21,261 bases of DNA from Eutrophocola sp964629325 (GCA_964629325.1 CAZVSC010000048.1:1-21261); one strand, 5' to 3'. Shown: positions 1-9,253, numbered from the stretch's first letter. Numbers and translations: made by a program. The notes: generated by a model from the letters alone, not told the origin.

Positions 1-87
1 CAGGCGATCGTTGATGTCCGCCATGGCCTTGGCGAAATCCTTGGACCTGGCGTTGGCTTCGGCAAGCTTTTTTTCTATGTCTAACAT
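1..87 (-). CDS. Start of an unrecognised protein, cut by window edge
   Basis: Only the first 29 codons are present, opening at an ATG at 87 and running off the left edge. The visible residues begin MLDIEKKLAEANARSKDFAK and are rich in Ala, Lys, Glu and Asp, which suggests an amphipathic helix or coiled coil. The gene lies 46 bases downstream of chpC on the same strand, so it is probably the next gene of the Pil-Chp operon. In Pseudomonas the genes after chpC are chpD (AraC family) and chpE (membrane protein), and neither resembles this start. An AGGA sits about 11 bases before the ATG, a weak ribosome site. I do not recognise the family. Confidence 0.5.
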   Translation of the reverse strand, partial: MLDIEKKLAEANARSKDFAKAMADINDRL

Positions 88-133
88 GGCACGTGTTTTC
101 CTGTATTCCCCGTTGCTGGTCTCGACTGATTTT

Positions 134-592
134 TCAATTCAATAATTTCAAAAGCGAATTTTCCAGGTGGTCGACTTTCGGAATGAAAGCATCCACATCC
201 TTGATCCTGACTTTCATAAGCTCGCCCGGATGCAGGTCCACGGCTTCCATCTCTTCCAGGTCTTCATCACCCACCTGTACCAGCTGGGGGCTGCGCCGGA
301 TCGTCATGCCGTAATACGGCAATTTCTTGGAATCCTTAAGGCCATAGAATATGACCACCCTGGCCTCATCATCTATGTCTGCATCTTGCTTGCTTCCCAC
401 TACATTACCCGCCAGGTGCGGCACCTGGCAACCACGCCATTCAAATGAATCGATGCCGCGGATCTCGTCCTTGCGGAATGTAATGAATGAATACCGCACC
501 ACCTCGGCCACAATGGTACGCGGCACCAGCATATGCTTGTCGCTGATTCCCAGCAGCATGCAGCTGGCTTTTTGCTGACCGTGTTCCGACAT
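134..592 (-). CDS. chpC: CheW-like coupling protein ChpC of the Pil-Chp system
   Basis: This 152-residue cytoplasmic protein is a single CheW-like domain. It would link chemoreceptors to the CheA-type kinase ChpA. The opening (about residues 8-35, LLGISDKHMLVPRTIVAEVV) and the later stretch in which a native-state loop reads WRGCQVPHLAGN fit the CheW beta-barrel pattern of substrate-free adaptor domains. P. aeruginosa ChpC is of similar size and is also the second CheW protein of its cluster. The start at 592 is preceded by a strong AGGAAGG ribosome site about 4 bases upstream. The gene follows chpA by 48 bases. In Pseudomonas chpB (CheB methylesterase) lies between chpA and chpC, and it is absent here. 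The name rests on position plus domain type, and CheW paralogues are hard to tell apart by eye. Confidence 0.8.
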   Translation of the reverse strand: MSEHGQQKASCMLLGISDKHMLVPRTIVAEVVRYSFITFRKDEIRGIDSFEWRGCQVPHLAGNVVGSKQDADIDDEARVVIFYGLKDSKKLPYYGMTIRRSPQLVQVGDEDLEEMEAVDLHPGELMKVRIKDVDAFIPKVDHLENSLLKLLN

Positions 593-640
593 TAACCTTC
601 CTGTCTCTTGTAATCCTGTTGCCGCGGTTCTGATGAAACC

Positions 641-3600
641 CTATTTCTTCTGGTAGTTGCGGATATGCGCAATCAGCACATCCTCAACGAAGGGTTTGCT
701 CATGAATTCATTGACGCCGATTTCCTGGGCCCGGGTCCTGTGCTTGTCGCCGATGCGCGACGTGATCATGATGATCGGGATGGTGCCAACCGGAGGTTCC
801 TGCTTGCGTATATGGGTCGCCACTTCGAAGCCGTCCATTTTTGGCATCTCGATGTCCAGCAAGATAACATCCGGCACCTGCGTTTCCAGCTGCTCGATGG
901 CCTCGAGACCGTTTTTCGCCGTGATCACATCCAGGCCGTGACGCCTGAGGGTCGAGGTGGTCACCTTCCTCACCGTGATGGAATCATCCACCACCATCAC
1001 CACGCTGCGGCGTTTCTCGCCATCCTGGCGCTCCGCGGCATCCGCCAGATCGAGGGCGCCTTCATGGTTTTCTTCAGTGGCCTGGTTCACCAGTGACACC
1101 AGGTCCAGCACCACCGCCACATTGCCGTCCGGCATGATGACACCTCCGCCGATGCCGGGCATGGCGGCGAACTGTTTGCTGAACGCCTTGACGACCAGGT
1201 CACGGCTTTCGGTGATCCGGTCTATATGCAGCGCAAAATTCTTGTCCTTGCCGCTCACCAGCAGCATGGGGACTGAGGTGTCGACGCTTTCCAGCCTGGG
1301 CGTCTTGTCCAGGTTCAGGAGCTTGCCCAGATAGGCATATTCATAGGTCTTGCCGCCGTAATCGAAGGTCACCGCCTCGCCGCCCTGCTGTCTGGCGAGG
1401 ATGTTGGCGAGCTTTTCAACCTTCACGCCATCCAGCGTGTTCATGAGCACGACGAAGCGCTGGCCCAGCACCTCAAACATCAGGGAGCGATTCAGGGATG
1501 TGGTCAGCGGCAACTGGATGATGAAGGCGGTTCCCTTACCCTGCTGCGACTGGATCTCGACACTGCCGCCGATCTGCGTGATCTCGCTTCTCACCACGTC
1601 GAGCCCGACGCCGCGTCCGGAAATATTGGACACGGCATCCGCCGTACTGAAACCGGGCTTGAAGACGAGCATGCAGGCAGCCTCATTGCTGATGTCGGCA
1701 TCCTTGTCCAGGATGCCGCGCTCGATGGCCCGGCTTTTCACCTTGTCCACGTTTATGCCGCGCCCGTCATCGCGAATCTCGATGATGATGCTGGCGCCCA
1801 TGCGGGTCACGCGGATGGACAGGATTGCCTGCTCCGGCTTGCCCAGTTTGCGGCGTTGATCTGGCGCTTCGATGCCATGGTCCAGCGCATTGCGGATAAG
1901 GTGTTCAAAGGGGGTGATGATGGCCTGCAGCACGTTCTTGTCCAGGTTGCCCTGCTGGTTTTCCACTTCGAAGCGCACGTCTTTGTTCAGCTCGCGGCTT
2001 ATCTGGCGCACCAGGCGGCGCAACCGGGGCACGATGCTGGAAAACGGCACCATCTGCGAGGAAATCAGTCCATCCTGCAGGCTGTTGGTCAGCCGCTGCT
2101 GGCCCATCAGGACGTTGTCTATCTCCTTGAGGCGCCCGGCCAGGTTGAGGCGTATGTCCTGGAGGTCGTCATAGTCCTCGTTGAGCGAGAGGGACATTTC
2201 GTGCAACTCGGTGTAGCGGTCCATTTCCAGGGCATCGAATTCGTCGGAGATGCGGCCGGTTTCCGCCACTGGATTGTCCTGAATATGGGTGTTGTAGCTT
2301 TCCCTGGCCTTATCCTCGAATCGTTTTACATAGGCGCGAAGCCTGTGCAGTGTTTCATCCATGTCCACCAGCAACGTGCCGATGTCATGAAAACTTCTTT
2401 CGATGCGGTTGCGGGAGAAGTTGATCTCATCGGCATCATTCATCAGGTTCTTCAGCAGCTGGCTGGAGACTCGAACCTGCTCATCCACGGCAGCCTGGAT
2501 GTTCTGCACGGCCTGTTTGGCCGCATTGCCCACTGCCACCGGGGGCGGCGGCGCCTGGAAAGGTTGCGGTTCCTGTTTCGGCGTCGCCACTACGCTGCTT
2601 TCGACTTTCGGTGCGGCAACCTCCGGAGCTGATATTGGCGCGGGTGCGGGCGGCGCCTGGCCGGCGGCGCGGACGATCATTCCCTTGTCGTCACGGCTGT
2701 ACAGCCGGTAGATTTCCTGCAGGCCCTGCATACGTTTGTCACATTCAATGAAGAATTCGGCATCATAGCCCTGCTTTGCGTTGCGGGCATCGATGATGAA
2801 GGTTTCGAATTCATGGGCGCCCTTGCTGAGTGCCATTTCGCGCACCAGGGCGGAACTGCCCTTGAGGGTATGCAGGTGACGCAGGTATTCGTCTATGACG
2901 CTTTCATCGCCTTCCTGCCAACGCAGGTAAAGGCCGTCGATCTCTTCCAGGATTTCCTCCGCCTCGTCGAGGAAAATCGCCATGAGNNNNNNNNNNNNNN
3001 NNNNNNNNNNNNNNNNNNNNNNNNNNNNNNNNNNNNNNNNNNNNNNNNNNNNNNNNNNNNNNNNNNNNNNNNNNNNNNNNNNNNNNGGCTCAGGTACCGC
3101 TTCAGGCTCCTCATGGGCCTCTGCGTGCGGCGTTGACTGGAGTACTTCCTCGACGGCGGGTGCGGGAGCACCTGGCTGGCGCACGATACGGCCGGAGGCA
3201 TCGCGGCCGTACAGCCGGTAGATTTCGAGCAATCCCTGCAGCTTGATGTCGCAGGCGGCAAAGAAATTGGCATCGTAGCCCTGCCTGGCGTTGCGGGCGT
3301 CGATGATGAAGGTTTCGAATTCGTGGGCACCCTTGCTGAGCGCCATTTCCCGCACCAGGGCGGAGGAACCTTTCAGGGTATGCAGGTGGCGCAGGTATTC
3401 ATCGATGACGCTCTCGTCGCCGTCCTGCCAGCGCAGGTACAGGTCATCGAGCGCTTCCAGGATTTCATCCGCCTCGTCGAGGAAGATGGCCATCAATTCC
3501 TGGTCGACCGGTTCTTCGGGTTCAGCTGCAGGCGGTTCCGGTACAGCGGGCGCAGACGCTGCCGGATCAACCAGAGCTGCGATTTCTTCGGTCATCTCCG

Positions 3601-6600
3601 GCGCTTCGACTGCCACCGGTTCGGCCGCTTCGATTGTTTCAGGAGCTTCCGCAGCAGCCGGTGCAGGTGCCAGGGCTGCCAGCAACTGCTCACATAATGA
3701 GCCGCTGCCAGGCATGTCCTTGCCGGCTGCCAACTGGTCAGGCATGTCGACCAACCAGGCCCTGGCCTCGGCCAGTAATGCCCTGAGCTCGTCACCGGTC
3801 AGTGAATCGGCCTGTTCCAGACGGCTATAGGCAGCCTCCATGCTTGCTGCCAGCCTTTCCACGTCCCGCATGTCAGCCACTTCCGCTGCGCCGGCCAGCA
3901 ACTGCAGGGACTGGACAACCTTGTCCAGCTCGCCCTCCCCGGCATCATTATCAATCCTGGCAACCAGATCGCGGGCCTCACGAATAAATCCGGCCAGGAC
4001 GGGATCGAGGGTATCGACTTCACCGCTGTCTGCAGCGGGCGGAATGCCAGGTTGCAGCAATGCCTCATCCAGGTCAGCCAGCGCCTTTTCCAGGTCGATG
4101 GCTTCGAAAGCGAGATCGGTGTATTCCCCTTCACCGCCCCTGGCGAAATGCCGGGCCAGTTTAGAGGTGAGCAGGCAAAAACCCTGGAAGACAGCGGCCA
4201 TGTCGGCGGAAATGGTTTTGTGCGGGTGCTGTTCAAGGAAATTTTCCATGGCCTTGATGGCATCGCTGTAATTCTCGAGGACCTGTACGCGGGAAATGCC
4301 GTACAGCGTGTGCAGCGGCACCTGGAGATCCGAGGTGGTCGGCAATTCATCATCGCCGGCAAGAATGCTCGACAACGCGTTGTTGATTTCTTCCAGTTCC
4401 AGGGCCACCAGGCCCATGTCCACCGCTTCGCCCCGGACGTCGGCTGGCTCCACGGCGTCGGTGGCGCGGGAGAATTCCGCGCCGGATATGTCCACTGACT
4501 CGCTCAGGGTCGGCACGCTGTCGGTGACGATGGGAATTGCGGGTTCTGCAGCTGCTGCGGCTTCCTCGCGCACTTCCCCGCCTCCGCCAGCGGCCTCGGA
4601 CTGCAGAACTTCAGGTATCTTTACTTCGGCGGCGGCTTCCGGCGACATTAACCCCAGCGCTTCCTCGCACAACTGCCTGATTAAGGCTGGCTCCGGACCG
4701 GGTGTCTGCGCATGCATGAAGTGGGCTTTCATGCCCGGCAGGGTTTCCAGGACACGCCGGCTCAGTTGCATCACCGCCTCATTGGTGCCCTGCTGTTCAC
4801 CCAGATAGTCGTAAAGTTTTTCCATGGCGAAGGACAAGGTGCCGATATCCTCGGCGCCTACCATGCGGCCACTGCCCTTGAGGGTATGAAAATACCGGCA
4901 GCAATCCTTGATGGCCGGTGGCTGCTGAAAATCCCCTGCGAGGCTTGTCATCTCCGCTTGCAGGTTTTCCAGGACCTCGTCGAATTCCTCGGCGAAGATC
5001 TCCTTGATGTCGTCATCGTCGTCATCTAGTTCTGCTGATACCTGCAACGACTCCATGACCGGCGCTGCTTCCACTGGCGGCGTTTCCGTCAACGGCGGCT
5101 CTTCCACCGCCGACATTTCCGCCGCTGACGCCGCTTCAGCCTGGACTGGCGGCGGGGGGGCTGCCGCCGGCGGCTCCGATACCGGCTGCTCACCGTCGTC
5201 AGCTTCTGACGCCGCCTCTGCCCCGGACAGGTCCGCACCGGATTCCGGCTCCGGATCATCATCGGGCGGTGCCGGATGGCTGTCTACGAAAGCCTGCAGG
5301 GTGGCGGCGAAGCGGCCACTTTTTTCCAGGTAGGCCTGGGAGTCCTCGTTTCTGCCGATGGACAGCTGCTCCAGGTACCAGAGCGAATTGATGACCAGTT
5401 GCGAGAGCGCATGGAAGGATTCGTCGGGCATGCTTTCATCGACGCCATGAGCGACCAGGGTGACATAATCGCGAGCTGTAGCCAGGTATTGTTTCTGCTC
5501 CGGCAGTGAAACGATGGTGAAGACGCGCGACAGCTCATCAAGAACCCGCCTGGCCTGCTTCAGGTCGCTGCCCTGGCAGCCGTTTTCCACGTAGGTGTCG
5601 ATGTCGGTGATCACCGTTTCCAGGAGGCTCATTGCGGTCTGGTAGACATGCAGGCGTGCCGAACTGAGACTGCTGGCTTCGGTGATTGCAGCTTCATTGC
5701 TGAAGACCTCGAGGGCCATGGTTTCCAGCTTGTCGACGAGCTCCTTGTTGACAACGAACAGAACGCCCGCCGTTTGCGACAGTGCTGCCTGCAGATCCTC
5801 GCTGGTTTGTGACGGTAGTGACTGGTCGATATGATCGGACAGGAATTTCATGCGCAGGAACACCAGTATTTCGCGCAGCCCTGCAATGCGCTGGAAAATC
5901 TCGCTGACTTTGTCATTGCTGACCTGGTTGCTCTCGATCAGCATGTTGATGGAATCAATCAGCGCCGTGATGTCTTCATTGATCAACTGGAGGCTTTTGC
6001 TCAGGGCGGCTTTGCGCGCGAACCTGACCTGGATGGCGCGGTATTGCGCTTTCATTTGCCGCGCCGCCTTCGGATCCATTGCGTACCACTGGCGAATGAG
6101 CGCAAGGCGCAATGATTTCGTTTCTGAACTGCCAAGCACGTCCAGCATGCGGTCGAGCACCTTGTCTTCGATCCTGTCCAGGTGGGATAAATCGCCCGTC
6201 GAAATCATGTGCAGGGGTTTGGCCAGCGCGATGACCGCTCTCACGCTGTTGTCATCGAGGCCACTGCCGCCCTGGGCCGCCTCTATGACCCCGGCAGCCA
6301 GCCCCCAGAGGGTACCGATGCGGTAATCCCTGAACATCTGCTCCATGTTCCTGACAACCCCACTCAGGGCATGCAGCGCTTTTTCGTTCTTCGGGTCTTC
6401 CAGTAATACCTTGCCGGCCTTCACGTAGAGCCCGGCCTGCTTTGCCAGGACTTCCTTCATCTTGTCGGGCGCACTGGCGAACTGCTTGCGGAAGCTGAGT
6501 TTTTGCCTGCCGGCGAGCAGGCGGGGATCGAAAATGGCCGCCTTGTCCCAGGTTTTCCTGATCTGGTTGATAAGAGGACTTACCCTGGCGAAGCTGTCAG

Positions 6601-6952
6601 CGGATTCCTTCATGCCGTCCTCGATGAGGGCGGGCAGGTCAGTCACGGCGACAAAGGTGACCTGCAGCCTGGCGTCGAGCTTTTCGGATTCGAGGCTGGC
6701 CTGATTGAGCGTATCCTGCAGCAACGCGAGGATTTCGTCCGCCAGCATGGCAATCGCGGGATATTCCAGCAGGCGCAGCAGGCCCGGAATGATTTCGAAG
6801 GCCTGGACGTGCGCCGTCAGGCCATCAAGGGATTTTTCATCCCCGGCCGGCGTGACGATGACAGTCTCAAGCGCATTGGCAAGTGCATCAGTCAGGCTCT
6901 CGTATTCGGTCTTTACCCGCTTGAGCGCTGAAAAACTTTGCCAATACTTCAT
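641..6952 (-). CDS. chpA: ChpA/PilL: multi-HPt CheA-type hybrid histidine kinase, contains a gap
   Basis: Central kinase of the type IV pilus chemosensory system. As assembled it has 2103 residues, 34 of them unknown; P. aeruginosa ChpA has about 2470. The N-terminal ~560 residues are helical Xpt-like repeats, followed by a Pro/Glu/Ala linker. HPt domains follow: FHTLKGS (His689), a variant LHTLYG (His881), a degenerate one with Gln1017 in the His position, then two near-identical HLHTLKGSS copies (His1191, His1361). The kinase core shows the N box (HLIRNALDHG, from 1684), DDGRGI, VFKPGFSTA and GRGVGLDVV, then a CheW-like domain and a C-terminal receiver (VDD, acceptor near Asp2033, Lys2086 in SKPF). 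The start has CAGGTG 7 bases upstream. The 100-N gap replaces residues 1289-1322, between the twin HPt domains, so the true length and HPt number are unknown. Confidence 0.95.
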   Translation of the reverse strand: MKYWQSFSALKRVKTEYESLTDALANALETVIVTPAGDEKSLDGLTAHVQAFEIIPGLLRLLEYPAIAMLADEILALLQDTLNQASLESEKLDARLQVTFVAVTDLPALIEDGMKESADSFARVSPLINQIRKTWDKAAIFDPRLLAGRQKLSFRKQFASAPDKMKEVLAKQAGLYVKAGKVLLEDPKNEKALHALSGVVRNMEQMFRDYRIGTLWGLAAGVIEAAQGGSGLDDNSVRAVIALAKPLHMISTGDLSHLDRIEDKVLDRMLDVLGSSETKSLRLALIRQWYAMDPKAARQMKAQYRAIQVRFARKAALSKSLQLINEDITALIDSINMLIESNQVSNDKVSEIFQRIAGLREILVFLRMKFLSDHIDQSLPSQTSEDLQAALSQTAGVLFVVNKELVDKLETMALEVFSNEAAITEASSLSSARLHVYQTAMSLLETVITDIDTYVENGCQGSDLKQARRVLDELSRVFTIVSLPEQKQYLATARDYVTLVAHGVDESMPDESFHALSQLVINSLWYLEQLSIGRNEDSQAYLEKSGRFAATLQAFVDSHPAPPDDDPEPESGADLSGAEAASEADDGEQPVSEPPAAAPPPPVQAEAASAAEMSAVEEPPLTETPPVEAAPVMESLQVSAELDDDDDDIKEIFAEEFDEVLENLQAEMTSLAGDFQQPPAIKDCCRYFHTLKGSGRMVGAEDIGTLSFAMEKLYDYLGEQQGTNEAVMQLSRRVLETLPGMKAHFMHAQTPGPEPALIRQLCEEALGLMSPEAAAEVKIPEVLQSEAAGGGGEVREEAAAAAEPAIPIVTDSVPTLSESVDISGAEFSRATDAVEPADVRGEAVDMGLVALELEEINNALSSILAGDDELPTTSDLQVPLHTLYGISRVQVLENYSDAIKAMENFLEQHPHKTISADMAAVFQGFCLLTSKLARHFARGGEGEYTDLAFEAIDLEKALADLDEALLQPGIPPAADSGEVDTLDPVLAGFIREARDLVARIDNDAGEGELDKVVQSLQLLAGAAEVADMRDVERLAASMEAAYSRLEQADSLTGDELRALLAEARAWLVDMPDQLAAGKDMPGSGSLCEQLLAALAPAPAAAEAPETIEAAEPVAVEAPEMTEEIAALVDPAASAPAVPEPPAAEPEEPVDQELMAIFLDEADEILEALDDLYLRWQDGDESVIDEYLRHLHTLKGSSALVREMALSKGAHEFETFIIDARNARQGYDANFFAACDIKLQGLLEIYRLYGRDASGRIVRQPGAPAPAVEEVLQSTPHAEAHEEPEAVPEXXXXXXXXXXXXXXXXXXXXXXXXXXXXXXXXXXLMAIFLDEAEEILEEIDGLYLRWQEGDESVIDEYLRHLHTLKGSSALVREMALSKGAHEFETFIIDARNAKQGYDAEFFIECDKRMQGLQEIYRLYSRDDKGMIVRAAGQAPPAPAPISAPEVAAPKVESSVVATPKQEPQPFQAPPPPVAVGNAAKQAVQNIQAAVDEQVRVSSQLLKNLMNDADEINFSRNRIERSFHDIGTLLVDMDETLHRLRAYVKRFEDKARESYNTHIQDNPVAETGRISDEFDALEMDRYTELHEMSLSLNEDYDDLQDIRLNLAGRLKEIDNVLMGQQRLTNSLQDGLISSQMVPFSSIVPRLRRLVRQISRELNKDVRFEVENQQGNLDKNVLQAIITPFEHLIRNALDHGIEAPDQRRKLGKPEQAILSIRVTRMGASIIIEIRDDGRGINVDKVKSRAIERGILDKDADISNEAACMLVFKPGFSTADAVSNISGRGVGLDVVRSEITQIGGSVEIQSQQGKGTAFIIQLPLTTSLNRSLMFEVLGQRFVVLMNTLDGVKVEKLANILARQQGGEAVTFDYGGKTYEYAYLGKLLNLDKTPRLESVDTSVPMLLVSGKDKNFALHIDRITESRDLVVKAFSKQFAAMPGIGGGVIMPDGNVAVVLDLVSLVNQATEENHEGALDLADAAERQDGEKRRSVVMVVDDSITVRKVTTSTLRRHGLDVITAKNGLEAIEQLETQVPDVILLDIEMPKMDGFEVATHIRKQEPPVGTIPIIMITSRIGDKHRTRAQEIGVNEFMSKPFVEDVLIAHIRNYQKK
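2660..2986 (-). repeat. HPt repeat copy B in chpA
   Basis: Codes for residues 1323-1431 of the assembled ChpA, from LMAIFLDEAEEIL to GMIVRAAG. By eye it is about 83% identical in protein to copy A (19 differences in 109 positions), with 45 consecutive identical residues around the phospho-accepting HLHTLKGSS. Nucleotide differences between the copies are mostly at third positions, so both are held under selection. Confidence 0.9.
2987..3086. other. 100-N assembly gap inside chpA
   Basis: A run of exactly 100 unknown bases, the usual placeholder for a gap of unknown size. It lies between two near-identical HPt-coding repeats, where short-read assembly commonly collapses or breaks. Both sides stay in one reading frame with 100 bases inserted. 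If the gene is intact, the real gap length therefore leaves remainder 1 when divided by 3. The gap must contain at least the end of the linker and the residues just before LMAIFLDE, and it could hold further HPt copies. Confidence 0.97.
3170..3496 (-). repeat. HPt repeat copy A in chpA
   Basis: Codes for residues 1153-1261 of the assembled ChpA, from LMAIFLDEADEIL to GRIVRQPG, with the phospho-accepting His1191. It is the partner of copy B on the other side of the gap. Downstream of it comes a Pro/Ala/Glu linker that runs into the gap. Confidence 0.9.
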
Positions 6953-7028
6953 CTGTTACACCTGTAGGCTTCTGGCATTAACTGTGTCCGTGGTGACCAG
7001 CCGTCTGTGCGGCAGTGTCCTGTTACTC

Positions 7029-9182
7029 TCAGGCTCTGGCGGCGCTAAGCCCGCCGCTCTCTGATTTTTTCTTGTCTTTGCCCGGCTTTAACGCACTCTT
7101 GGGATCGCCGGCATTCTTGACGAACCGGGTCTTGCCGGTATCCAGGCTGAAACCCGATACCGCATTTTGCAGGCGCTCGGTGAGACTGCCCAGGTTTGCC
7201 ATGAATTCGCTGGTGGCCTCGATGCCGCTGGTGGTATTCGAGGTCATTTCCTGGATCACGTCCATGAAGCCCTTGATCTCGGAAGCCGCCTTGGTCTGGT
7301 TGCTGGAAGCTTCATTGATACTGTCGACCAGTTCCTGCAGCTCCTTGGATACCCGCTGGATATCATCGAGGGCGGCACCAGCATGCTGGGCCAGTTTGGT
7401 GCCTGCCACTACTTCGGAGGTGGTCTGCTCCATCGACTGTACGGCTTCCTTGATGTCGCCCTGGATCACTTTCACCAGGCTTTCGATTTGGCGCGTGGCA
7501 TCCGCCGAACGCTCGGCCAGTTCATGCACCTCGTCGGCAACCACGGCAAAGCCCTTGCCGGCATCACCGGCCATGGCAGCCTGGATCGCCGCATTCAGTG
7601 ACAGCGTATTCGTATGTTCGGCGATGTCGTTAATCAGGGAGACGAATCCGCCGATTTCCTGCGAACTCTCTCCCAGGCGCTTGATGCGCTTCGCGGTATC
7701 CTGGATCTGATCGCGGATAGTATCCATGCCGGCAATGGAATCCTTCACCACGGCGGCCCCGCCGACGGCGGTTTCCACCGACTTGTTGGCCACGTCCAGC
7801 GTCTTCTGGGCGTTCTCGTTGACCTGCTCGATACCGTCACCGATCTCACGGATCGATGCATGGACCGAGTTGATGCTTTCTGTCTGCCGCTTGGAGGATT
7901 CGGACAGCGATTCCACCGTCTGCTTGGACGCCTCTGTCGATGCAGTCACTTCATGGGTAACGCTGGTGATGGCAGACACCAGGTCACGCAGCTGCTCAAC
8001 GGCGTAATTGATGGAATCGGCGATTGCCCCTGTGAAATCCTCACCCACGGTGGCCTTCACCGTGAGGTCGCCGTCTGCAAGGCTGGAGATTTCACTGACC
8101 AGCTTCATGACGGCTTCATTGTTCTTCGAGTTCTTCTCGGCAGTGACCTGCTCTGCTTCCTGGGACTGCCTTATCACCTGCTGGCCATAAGCCATGATGG
8201 TCATCAGCATGACCAGCAGCAAGGCATAACCGGCGATCGGGGAAGCCAGCTGCGACGCCCCGCCGGAGGAAATCACCCCGCCCAGCAGGGAGATCTCGGA
8301 CAGCAGCACTTCGCTGCTGCTGACGATGCCTTCCACCGCTTCCATGGTAGCGTCGATATCGGGTACGGCCTGGATCACTGCAGCAGCCGGTGCCTGGATG
8401 CCGGAAATCATTGCCGAGACGTTGTCGAGGCTGTCACGCGCTGCCGTGGCGTTCACGCGATTGACGCCAAGGGTCGCGTTGCCGTTAAGCAGCGCGTTGT
8501 GGTTGTCCATGAACAGCCTGATGTCTTCCTGGAACTGGTCGACCTGGGCCGGCGCACTCTGGCCGGACACGATCTGGTTCAGGTTGAGCGCCATGCGGTC
8601 GGCAAGCCAGGCCTGGCGTTGCGCCGCCGCGGTGGTGGTCAGGGACTGGTTGCCCGCCAACAGGGTATCCACTACCCCTTCGTATTCCCGCTGCAGGATA
8701 GGAATGATGCCGCGCATGTTTGCCGCCTGGGAGTTGATGGCGGTTATGCGTTCCTGGTTCTGCAGGATCAGGCTGACCTGGCTGCTGACCAAGCTCCATG
8801 TGGTGGCGATGTCCGGAAACGCCTGCTGAATGACATCGCGCTTCCCTGGCAGATTGGCGGGAAATCCGATGCCGGTGTTGATGTAGGATGAGGCTCCGTT
8901 ATTAATGAGGTCCCACGACGCATTGAAATCGTTACGCGCCCTGCCAAGGGCTGCGAATGCGGCAGTATCGCCGGCCGAGATGGCGCTGGCATGCTTGGCC
9001 AGCTCCTGTGAGAGAACCCGCAGATCGGAAATCTGCTGGTTGTAGACTTCGTTCTGCCTGGAGACGATATTGACAAAAATCTGGTTGACGACAACCAGTA
9101 CCAGCGTCACGACGATGACCGCCAGGAACAGCTTTGTTTTTGGCTGTTTTCTGCGCCTGACCAGCAATCTCGAATTTTCCAT
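7029..9182 (-). CDS. pilJ: PilJ, type IV pilus methyl-accepting chemoreceptor
   Basis: Inner-membrane chemoreceptor feeding the ChpA kinase. A basic N-terminus is followed by TM1 (about 18-41), a helical periplasmic sensor rich in Gln/Asn/Ala (about 42-314), TM2 (about 315-335), a HAMP region (about 338-400) and a long cytoplasmic coiled coil. The signalling tip is at about 515-560 (NAAIQAAMAGDAGKGFAVVA). P. aeruginosa PilJ has 682 residues with the same layout. An in-frame GTG lies one codon earlier (9185), but AGGAG lies 6 bases before the ATG at 9182, so I chose the ATG (717 residues). The tip reads AEHTNTLSLNAA where most receptors have AxQTNxLALNAA. The C-terminus is basic and lacks the NWETF-type tether for methylation enzymes, consistent with no cheR/cheB homologue in the cluster. 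Confidence 0.95.
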   Translation of the reverse strand: MENSRLLVRRRKQPKTKLFLAVIVVTLVLVVVNQIFVNIVSRQNEVYNQQISDLRVLSQELAKHASAISAGDTAAFAALGRARNDFNASWDLINNGASSYINTGIGFPANLPGKRDVIQQAFPDIATTWSLVSSQVSLILQNQERITAINSQAANMRGIIPILQREYEGVVDTLLAGNQSLTTTAAAQRQAWLADRMALNLNQIVSGQSAPAQVDQFQEDIRLFMDNHNALLNGNATLGVNRVNATAARDSLDNVSAMISGIQAPAAAVIQAVPDIDATMEAVEGIVSSSEVLLSEISLLGGVISSGGASQLASPIAGYALLLVMLMTIMAYGQQVIRQSQEAEQVTAEKNSKNNEAVMKLVSEISSLADGDLTVKATVGEDFTGAIADSINYAVEQLRDLVSAITSVTHEVTASTEASKQTVESLSESSKRQTESINSVHASIREIGDGIEQVNENAQKTLDVANKSVETAVGGAAVVKDSIAGMDTIRDQIQDTAKRIKRLGESSQEIGGFVSLINDIAEHTNTLSLNAAIQAAMAGDAGKGFAVVADEVHELAERSADATRQIESLVKVIQGDIKEAVQSMEQTTSEVVAGTKLAQHAGAALDDIQRVSKELQELVDSINEASSNQTKAASEIKGFMDVIQEMTSNTTSGIEATSEFMANLGSLTERLQNAVSGFSLDTGKTRFVKNAGDPKSALKPGKDKKKSESGGLSAARA

Positions 9183-9218
9183 CACTCTCTCCTACCTCTT
9201 CGGTAAACATTTTGCTCC

Positions 9219-9246
9219 GGTGCCAGGGTACAACCCGAAAGGCACC
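9219..9246 (-). other. Stem-loop between pilI and pilJ
   Basis: GGTGCC (9219-9224) pairs with GGCACC (9241-9246), and nested inside GGGT (9226-9229) pairs with ACCC (9233-9236) around a 3-base loop. This makes 10 base pairs with a small internal loop. No T-run follows on the minus strand, so it is not a classic terminator. It may be an mRNA processing or stability element. Its function is unknown. Confidence 0.4.
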
Positions 9247-9253
9247 AGGTGTT

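Noticed and set aside
7614..8891. Long plus-strand open frame of 425 codons opposite pilJ
   Set aside because: It lies fully antisense to a clear chemoreceptor gene. Its His/Gly/Arg/Val-rich composition is that expected from the reverse of an Ala/Gln/Ser-rich coding sequence in GC-rich DNA.
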